Assembly (NCBI GenBank): GCA_942159475.1
Contig: OW804097.1
Coordinates: 59,416,986 to 59,480,985 of the forward strand
Direction of reading: 5' to 3'
DNA from: Sthenelais limicola
Taxonomy: Eukaryota > Annelida > Polychaeta > Phyllodocida > Sigalionidae
DNA: 64,000 bases
The stretch's first letter is position 1; each line of letters opens with the position of its first letter. Of the stretch, positions 57,027 to 64,000 are shown piece after piece. The position numbers and the translations under genes are program-made. The notes below the pieces were generated by a model. The model ran no database searches. It was not told the origin of the DNA and saw only the letters and a list, made by a program, of their open reading frames with translations.

Positions 57027-60000
57027 CTGAAATAAAGCACATAGGAACATGTTTTAGAACTGACTAATCTTGAGGAATTGTGGGGAATGAATGAACGTAG
57101 GAATTATTTATTTGGGACTCGGGTCTAAATGGTTGCATGATTCTGAAAAAGGTTTTCCAGGTCTTCCAACATGCACCGTTAACTAAACAGGGAGCAAAAA
57201 AATAACACATAGGAGGAAGACATTATTCTATACATTATAACATAACATTTTTTATAACATTACATAACAGGCCTATCACATTTATAAAGCAGTAGTTATA
57301 ATTTATGTAAACATGAATCTTATCATATATTAGGTAAAGTGCCATTGTGTCTCTTTTTCTGTCTCTCGCTCCCTTCTTCTCTATCTCTATTTTCTGGGTA
57401 TGATCATAAACTGCCTCCCTCTCAGCTCTCCTGCCCTTGATATAACCATATTAAATGTTTTGATAAGGGCGTAAAGCAACCAATTTAATCTCACTCTCAG
57501 TCCTAATATTAGTATTAAGTGTTGACTGTTGGACATGATTTTCTGTTTTAAATAAAATAATATAGTAACCATTCCATTGCAATGTATGGAACTTACAAAT
57601 TGAGTAAGAGCAATGTGTATGTGAGTCCGTTGGAGATTTCGTCAAATGTATGTCTTTCAGCAGGCCCCAGTGAAAATTAATCAAACGCAAATTCATGATT
57701 ATAAATCTATTTTAGAATCAATTGATCCAATAAGAACTTTGTGGGAGATTTTCATTTTCATTTTGATCTTAAACGTCAATGAAGATTCAATGGTACTGGC
57801 TAATATTTTACCAGTGTTTGTATAATAGGCTGTACTATAAGCTGCACTGCCATCTAAAAATAGAACCTGTGCAGGGCATGCGTTGGACAGGGTTTCTCAC
57901 GATCTATGGTTTCTCCAATCTCAGCCCTTCCAAAAAAGGGCAAAACGACTCACATGTGTCGCCGAATATTACTCAATTTGTCTTCATTGCGTCGGTATCT
58001 CATGAAGGTACCGTACGTGTGATGACATTTTTTTTTTATTAATTCTTATTTTTTTTTAAAAAAAAAAACACCCTTCAGAAACTGAAAAAGTTTATTCCGA
58101 AACATTTCATAACAATAGTTGTTTTAAACAAGAGAAATAAACTTGTTAAGGGGTTTCTGGTAATGAAAGCGTTAGTTCCAGCTTTAATTAGAATCATAAA
58201 GAAATTAGCCATTATGTGTGTGTGTGGGGGGGGGGGGGGTAAGGTGTTACTATAGGTTTGAGGAGAGTGGATGGGGTGTAATTGGAATCACACCTATACT
58301 TTGTTTGCCCAATCTACCCCCCTGATAGTGTTAACAAAACATCTCAATATACATTTATTTATGTTGTATAAATGTATGTATATTTGTTTTATTTTATTCT
58401 ATTTTATTTCATTCTTTTTTTCTTTTTTGGGGGGTGGGGGGATTGTAATTGTTAATGTCTACTTTTATAATTAGCTGAGGAATGCACATTTTCATGGTTT
58501 GCTGGCTAGGAAAACTTATACAGTACGTGTTCCTGCTTTAATTAGCTTTTGGCTTAGCGCATCCATACACTTAAAACACTTTTGGTAAAGATAAACGCAA
58601 AAATAATTATTGAATATTACCTGTAACACTATTTCCTTCGGCAGGACACAGAAAGTTACTGGGCACGAAGCCCTCCTCCTGACCGTTCGACCTGGCAACC
58701 CAAAACCAGTCAGCATCATCTCTATTGAGCACAGTGACAAAATCTCCCCTGTTCACATCCAGATCTCCTTCCTCCTGAGCTCTATAGGTAAATAGCACTA
58801 TGTACCTCCCTGACGCCTCCTTGTGGAAGCTCTTAACACCTACAACCTCTATAGTTGCCACGTTATTTATCACAGAATCAATTAGAGCTGCATTGTCATA
58901 GCTAGTCTTTCCACCTTGGTGGTGCTTTTTGTCTGTAATAACTGTCTCCTTCTCGTCATGTTTCACTCGTATCAAAGGCGATTCTGGGTTCACATGCTCG
59001 CTCACAGTCTCTAATATTTGTGAAGGAGGTGAGAGCGAAGGTAAAGATGTAGAGTTTTTCCTGTCTAAACTCCCACCCACAGAATAAGTGCCCTCCCCTT
59101 GGTCACCAAAGTCTCTGTATTCTCGATATGTTTCAGAAGTTTCGTCATAACTGAGGGTGTTGTTATTAGTCAATCTGGGGAACTTCTTTTGTTGTCGCCT
59201 AGAAGCGTGGAGGTCGTCTATGTTCCTACCCATGGGGACACAGTAAACGAAGGGGATGAAGCCCTCCCGATTGTCGCCAGCTAGAACATAGACCCAGTCG
59301 TTCTCCTGGTAGAGGATGGTGATGGTTTCCCCACGTTTGACAGCTAGTTCGTCCTCCACACAAGGTTCAAAGTCATGAAGGACAACCATTTGCTGGCGTT
59401 TCTGGCCGTCCTGGAGATCCTCTTTTTCCAGTCCCACCCTCACCAATGTGTCTATGGAGGCGCTGCCGGTTATCCGGCCGGGCAGGGGCGGCTGGGGGTC
59501 GCGTCTCCCTGCAGAAATGTATAATAATTCAATTCAATATAATATTATCATTCAAGCATTGTACAGGAGGCTGAGGGGCTGGGATCGCATCTCCCTGGAA
59601 AGATGTATGATTAATCATGGGAGTCAGGGCACGAGAGAGAATATGTACAATTTGCTTTCACCAATCGTCCCAAATAATTTGATTTGAAAAGTATTATATT
59701 CAGATTATGAATAATACAAAGTGTTGTTTTCATCACAACCTGAGGCATTTCATATGATATCAAATTATAAAGGTTGAGGGCGATTGCAGCGACATAATCG
59801 GGGCAATAGCTTGAAAATATAATACAAATAACAATATCGAAATTATCATTATTTTTGGTGTTTTGGAATCGTTTGTCAAATAACTCAAATTAATGTGGTT
59901 TAAAATACAGTTCAACATCACCGAATAGATTTCTTGAATCATTACAATGCCAAATATACTCAGATATGACTAGTATTTATCAATGTTCAGTCTAATTTAG

Positions 60001-63000
60001 GAGGATTAAGGATGAACCCAAAAGTTGAATCAATCTTAGCTATTTTTTTTAGTCGCATATAGGTAGCCTGCTATGGCTAAATAGCTAGACAAGACAAATG
60101 GATAATTATTAGTAATGTAGCTGAATATACTCAATAGGATGCCCTTAGAAAAGCAAGGATGTATATTTATTACACTGTCTTGAAATTGGGTAAATGCATC
60201 CATCAAACATAAAGCGCTAGATACTCCAAACATGCATGAGAACATTCCTACGAAGAGATCTTTTGAATAAAACACTTCGAAAAGTATCAACTTTGCGACT
60301 TATGACTCACTTGTTAATAACATATCTTATGTGCTATAGCGAGGGGTCTTATTTCTACATGCGTGGATTAGAGAGATCGAGACTTTCGCTTAATTTACGA
60401 CCAGGAATTAAGTCAAGCCCCACGCGATGCCAAAAACCTCGCTATAATGGGGAATGTGGACACTTATTTCGCTTGAACACATTAAAGTTCTTTAATTATT
60501 TTTGCTTTTTGAGGCGCAGAATTGTGGTTTCCACTCACTTAAAGACAATAATTACAGACAATTATTTTTGTTTAAAGAAAAGATTATTGTATAGCGGCGC
60601 AAAATACAATCTAATTACATGTTAAATTATGAGATGTATATATCTTTAAGTTTTGATTTATTGATTGAAATAAGTCTTGCAAGTAATTGTATGTTTTGAA
60701 AATAGAAGATATGGTAAAGTTTAATACATAGGAAGTAATAATGAATAGACCACTGAATAGATATTATAAGAAATATCTGTATTTTGCAGCCGGTGTGGAT
60801 TCTCACAGTTAGGTTTCAAATATTGTTACGAGTAATTTAACAAACAGTAGTGGGTAAGAATTAAATATATTTTAAAATTGCGGACCTCGAATTATTTCAG
60901 AGTTCTTACATCTCTTAGATCAAAGCCTGACGGAAATTTAAACTGCGGAGAAAACATAATATAAAAGTTGCACTCTCAGTAAACATCGATCAAAATCAAA
61001 CACATTTCTACTTTGTGTTCCCTTCTTTTTCAATGCATCTAAAAGTCATTCGACCAACATTTTGGAGGATTTTGTCTGGTTGTTTTTGCTACAGGGCTTC
61101 ATAAAAAGTCCAGTTTCAAGGAGCACTGAAACAAACTTAATAAGGGATTGTGGATTTGAATCTAAAATAGCCTTATGTGACCCTATAGATACTCATAAAG
61201 CCAGGTGTCGTTCAATAGGATGGCATTTTAATTCTCAGCATTTAAAAAGCCAAGTACCTGGCTTTGGCCCAGCTATTAATCACCGATGCCCCCTTCATTG
61301 TGCCCGCCAAACTGAGTCATCTTCGTCATAGACGGAACTAACAATGAAAGTCGACGTTTGCATAGTCAAAGGCAATATATCAAAGATTCTTGCCGTGAGA
61401 ATAATCGCGACCACCTCCGCTACTACCGGTATATATATATATATACGAGATCAATTAAAGTTATGACCCGAGAATAGGGGACTTGCATGTCCGCCATCTT
61501 GAATCTTGATTCGCATGGAATTGTGGGACTTAAGGTACAGTGTAAAATCTATAGAAACCATGTCATGTTCAGCATGGGATATTCATCGGTGCTCAATATC
61601 CATGTGTTATACATTCTTACATATTTTCTACATAATATATGCCGCCATCTTGCCCATCATGCATTTGGTTTTCATAGATCATCTTAAACAAGCTAATAAT
61701 ATTGGTGAATACATTCTTGCAATTTTCGATAAAGCATTTTGCTAAATATTTGTATGTCAGAGCTGAATTGAACCTATCCCAGTATGCACTGTATATAACA
61801 GACATGAGCAGTGTCACGTGCAAATCCCCTATTAAAGTTATGGCTGGAGAATTAGACCATTGAGGAGCGGTGGGTGCAGGAACCATGGTCTGTTTCTTTG
61901 GTCAGTTTGTTATGATATATAATTGGCTTTAACGGCTCTAAGCAGCTTATTTTATAGAAGCACATAATGTGATCAAACTGCGGTGCCGGAAAGGTTGTGA
62001 AGAATGTCAGCATGTTTGGCCGAAATTAAGCCAATATTAAGTTCTGTTTGTCCACAAGGTCACTCCTTAAATTGCAAATCAGTTTGCTCCATAGTATTCG
62101 TCATCTCCGAGGAATCCGATTAGCAAGCACTCAAGAGGTCATCCAAGAAACTTTACATCATTATATTGTCATCGAGGCAGAAAAGGGGGATATAAAACCT
62201 TTTAGGAACTATGATTCTTCGTGAATACACTTATTAAATGAAATCTGACCCTACAGAATCTTGACATTTCCACTGCATTCCCTTACTTTGGGGTATTGTT
62301 GGGATACATCGTGGACAAGGACATGGAAATTAGCTGCCTTGTTTGGGTAGCAATTACTTCTGTACCTGTTTGTGTATCGCTAATTAAAATTGACAGTTCA
62401 ATTAGTAGGATGTATCAAACAAAACTCGAACAACAAACTAAACTTCCCCACTGCCCGTCCAATACACAATAGGAGAACAGGGTAGATAGAAACATAAATC
62501 GGTTCAGATCTTCAGAAAATGTACAATAGGCAGCTCTACATATGTAATCAATTCTGCTAAATTGGGTTGAAAATGTAAACCTGGGTATATTTAGATTTGC
62601 CTTGATTCATATATTTTGTCTGGTTTTGTTGAACTGTATTTTGAACCACTTTCTTTGTCTTAAATTTGGGTGATCTGAGATGACTGGTGAAGGTGAATTG
62701 TACATTTTCTGGCGACTTAACCCATTTGGGAAAACTCAGTAGAGCGTGGAGCGCATGCAGGTCACCGTCTAGGTTCTATACCTCTAGCTGTGCTGGTGTC
62801 ACACACTATGTCATAAAATCTAAATCCCGCATCGGACTCCTATAAACGTATTGTCCCTTCCATAACTTTCTTCCTTAAACGTTAAATGTTACAACCTTTT
62901 TTTTTCGAGGACTGAAATTTGTAAGGGTTATGATGAATGACAAACATGGGCAAAGACAGTTGAAAAGTGATACGGTGATGAAGACACCATAAAACATTAT

Positions 63001-63221
63001 TAAGCGACCGTCCAAATTGTGTTATGATATCGTACAGCGATCCATTTCGAGCGCTTTAACTCCGATCGAATCATCTCCGATCCATATCAGCAAGAGGACA
63101 TATGTTGAGGCTTTCCCAAACGTTCCCGAAAATGGTTGAGATTTAGGAAGAGATGAGAAATGGACGACCTACCCCTTTTCTTTCTGGTTTTCCGGACTCT
63201 GGCAGGACAGAGGAACGCCAT
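56578..63221 (-). CDS. dlish: Dlish-like (Vamana) triple-SH3 adaptor, three exons, 461 aa
   Basis: Join 63173-63221, 58621-59508 and 56578-57026 on the minus strand: 49+888+449 nt, 461 codons plus stop TGA. Both introns are phase 1 with GT/AG ends (3,664 and 1,594 bp). SH3 domains fall near residues 56-109, 250-307 and 356-414. Each has the ALYDY-type strand (VVLHDF, IVLFTY, VVLYDY), an acidic RT loop, a binding-groove Trp (NDWVYV, ADWFWV, EGWFWV) and a GFIP/GFVP strand. The N-terminus MAFLCPARVRK and the block GRITGSASIDTLVRVGLEKE are what I recall of the Dlish family, where both segments are conserved ahead of SH3-1. In Drosophila, Dlish binds the atypical myosin Dachs at the cell cortex and is controlled by Fat/Dachsous signalling and palmitoylation. 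Cys5 here is a possible lipidation site (inference). Residues 110-249 are Ser/Thr-rich and probably disordered. The start is the only ATG in frame with the conserved leader; its context is AACATGG. No frameshift or internal stop was found. I am confident of family and exon structure; untranslated exons are not resolved. Confidence 0.9.
57027..58620 (-). other. intron 2 of the dlish-like gene
   Basis: Phase 1, GTAATA to TTTCAG. Holds G runs at 58226-58239 and 58430-58441 and poly(T/A) at 58028-58072. No family A or B copy recognised. Confidence 0.85.
58621..59508 (-). CDS. dlish: dlish-like exon 2 (SH3-1, linker, SH3-2)
   Basis: 888 nt. The acceptor reads TTTCTGCAG immediately before 59508 and the donor is ACAG|GTAATA at 58621/58620. 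It supplies residues 17-313 (shared codons at both ends). The open frame continues upstream of the first in-frame start-like codon to the acceptor, adding the conserved GRITGSASIDT segment. Between the SH3 domains is a roughly 140-residue linker rich in Ser, Asp and Lys with no recognised domain. Confidence 0.92.
59618..60005 (+). repeat. family A in two pieces (intronic)
   Basis: 59618-59690 carries the left end (GGGCACGAGAGAGAATATGT ACAATT). 59870-60005 carries TCAAATAACTCAAATTAATG to GTCTAATTTAG. About 180 bp of unrelated DNA separates them. Confidence 0.65.
60060..60325 (+). repeat. family B, left end lost (intronic)
   Basis: Blocks AAAGCGCTAGATACTCCAAA and GCGACTTATGACTCACTTG, ending TTAATAACATATCTTA. 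Confidence 0.65.
61020..61110 (+). repeat. family H fragment (intronic)
   Basis: TAAAAGTCATTCGACCAACA, TTGGAGGATTTTGTCTGG and ACAGGGCTTCATAAA. Confidence 0.7.
61474..61833 (-). mobile_element. family G element, full length (intronic)
   Basis: AGGGGACTTGCATGTCCGCC to GTCACGTGCAAATCCCCT. Inverted relative to the 53-kb copy. Confidence 0.82.
62501..62723 (-). mobile_element. family A MITE (intronic)
   Basis: GGTTCAGATCTTCAGAAAAT to ATTTTCTGGCGACTTAACCC. Confidence 0.83.
63173..63221 (-). CDS. dlish: dlish-like exon 1 (49 nt, N-terminal leader)
   Basis: Encodes MAFLCPARVRKTRKKR plus the first base of Gly17. It is followed by donor GTAGGT at 63172-63167. A run of basic residues follows Cys5, typical of a membrane-proximal lipidated N-terminus (inference). 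It is too short for ordinary ORF calling. Support comes from its match to the family leader and from its phase agreement with exon 2. Confidence 0.85.
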
Positions 63222-63427
63222 GTTGTTGAGAGTGCGTGTGGGAGTGTGTGATTATGTGTACGCGGGGCAAGTGTCGGTGTGGTTTTACATAGGACACAGG
63301 TGTCACACTACCTCCACTACGACTACTACACACGGCTACCTCTATACACTAGTTACCTCCACATACCACACCTGTACAGGTGGGCTAAAGCTTAGGCCTC
63401 AGCCAAGGCGGCTCCGGGGGCGTTTCT

Positions 63428-63516
63428 CTCCTCTCTCCTTCTCATCCTCTCTACTCCTCTCCCCTCTCCTTGTTTTTATATCCCTCTCTCTCTCTATTTC
63501 CTCTCTCCCTTTCTCC
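63428..63516 (+). repeat. TC-rich tract upstream of the dlish-like start
   Basis: CTCTCCT-type tract; GA-rich in the gene's sense. Within 210-300 bp of the ATG, so it could lie in the promoter or 5' UTR. Confidence 0.8.
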
Positions 63517-63560
63517 AGGGGCGGATCCAGGGGGCCTCGGGGGCACCCCAACTCCTAGAC
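63516..63560. repeat. possible hAT-like element end
   Basis: CAGGGGCGGATCCAGGGGGC resembles termini of widespread hAT-like MITEs. The other end was not found in the window. Confidence 0.35.
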
Positions 63561-64000
63561 CCCAACTCCGAAATTCTTTTTATGGCAAATCAAATCATTG
63601 ATAGTCCCAATGCAAAACAATGGAATAAAATCAAAAGATCCCTCATATATATATAAAGGCCCACTCCTTTAGAACAGCATCCCCATAAATTCAAATTATA
63701 TGATAAAAGGGATTTCAGAATTTATGCTAGCTGAATAGCTTTGCAGCCTCAGTCACCTCACCAAAGGTGTTAACCAAATACAAATAAATTTGGACTAAGA
63801 AGCAGTGTGTCCAGTAGGCCTACTCTAATAGTAAATAAGCATTGTAATGCTCATGAATATCACTGGATATATAAGAGCAAGGTAAACAGTATGGCTGCAA
63901 TAGACTATACCAATGATATTTCGTGAATTTCACAAGTTTTCTGAAAATATATCCTAGTCTAATTAAATATATTGCACTGTTAACATGATAATAAACCATA
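63561..64000. other. unassigned AT-rich DNA
   Basis: No gene or family match up to the window edge. Confidence 0.3.

Larger units (their letters stand above)
59509..63172 (-). other. intron 1 of the dlish-like gene, with repeats
   Basis: Phase 1, GTAGGT to CTGCAG. Contains A pieces (59618-60005, 62501-62723), a B piece (60060-60325), G (61474-61833) and H (61020-61110). The rest (60330-61015, 62725-63170) is unassigned. Confidence 0.85.

Noticed and set aside
63160..63558. 132-codon plus-strand frame
   Set aside because: Overlaps dlish-like exon 1 on the opposite strand and a TC tract; no recognisable domain.

Overview
This is intron- and repeat-rich animal DNA, AT-rich, with one recognisable host gene in 64 kb. 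The gene carries spliceosomal introns. Long GA/TC simple-sequence tracts, many short inverted-repeat (MITE-like) elements, a LINE remnant, tRNA-like SINE heads and a Penelope-type hammerhead motif fill most of the rest. The gene's kinship and the repeat content suggest a non-model marine invertebrate (bilaterian). I cannot name the phylum or species from sequence alone.

The host gene lies on the minus strand at 56578-63221. Three exons join in phase with canonical GT/AG sites (63173-63221, 58621-59508, 56578-57026). They give a 461-residue protein with three SH3 domains, recognised as a homologue of Drosophila Dlish/Vamana, an adaptor of the Fat/Dachsous/Dachs growth-control and planar-polarity pathway. 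A second possible coding fragment, of unknown identity, is the 63-codon open stretch that ends at base 192 on the plus strand.

The remainder is a mosaic of repeats that I group into families by comparison within the window. A: about 235 bp, inverted termini beginning GGGTCARRTCGTCAGAAAAT, 4-bp target duplications, more than 35 full or partial copies. B: about 400 bp, termini TGTGATGTGTTACAGAAAAA, about 16 copies. C: about 200 bp, ends near AGTCTAGGCTCA, six copies. D: one 1,340-bp pogo/Tigger-like element with TA duplications. E, F, J, K: fold-back elements. G: about 360 bp with termini AGGGGACTTGCATG. H: a dispersed element lacking clear termini. I: one 408-bp element whose termini contain a palindrome. 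A sits inside B and B sits inside A, and C and F sit inside A, so the region records several overlapping waves of transposition.

Layout. 1-5 kb: possible gene tail, A and B copies, an H copy expanded by a TC tract, and a 41-bp minisatellite. 5-14 kb: A, B, C, F, G and I elements, a SINE head and long GA/TC tracts. 14-18 kb: hammerhead relic, LINE 3' end and element D. 18-30 kb: GA tracts and A, B, G and K elements. 29.4-31 kb: compound TC satellites. 31-46 kb: dense nesting of A, B, C, F and J. 46-54 kb: repeat-poor DNA with two minisatellites. 55 kb: Penelope-type hammerhead. 56.5-63.2 kb: the Dlish-like gene, with A, B, G and H elements in its first intron. No CRISPR array, rRNA, operon or intact transposase was seen.
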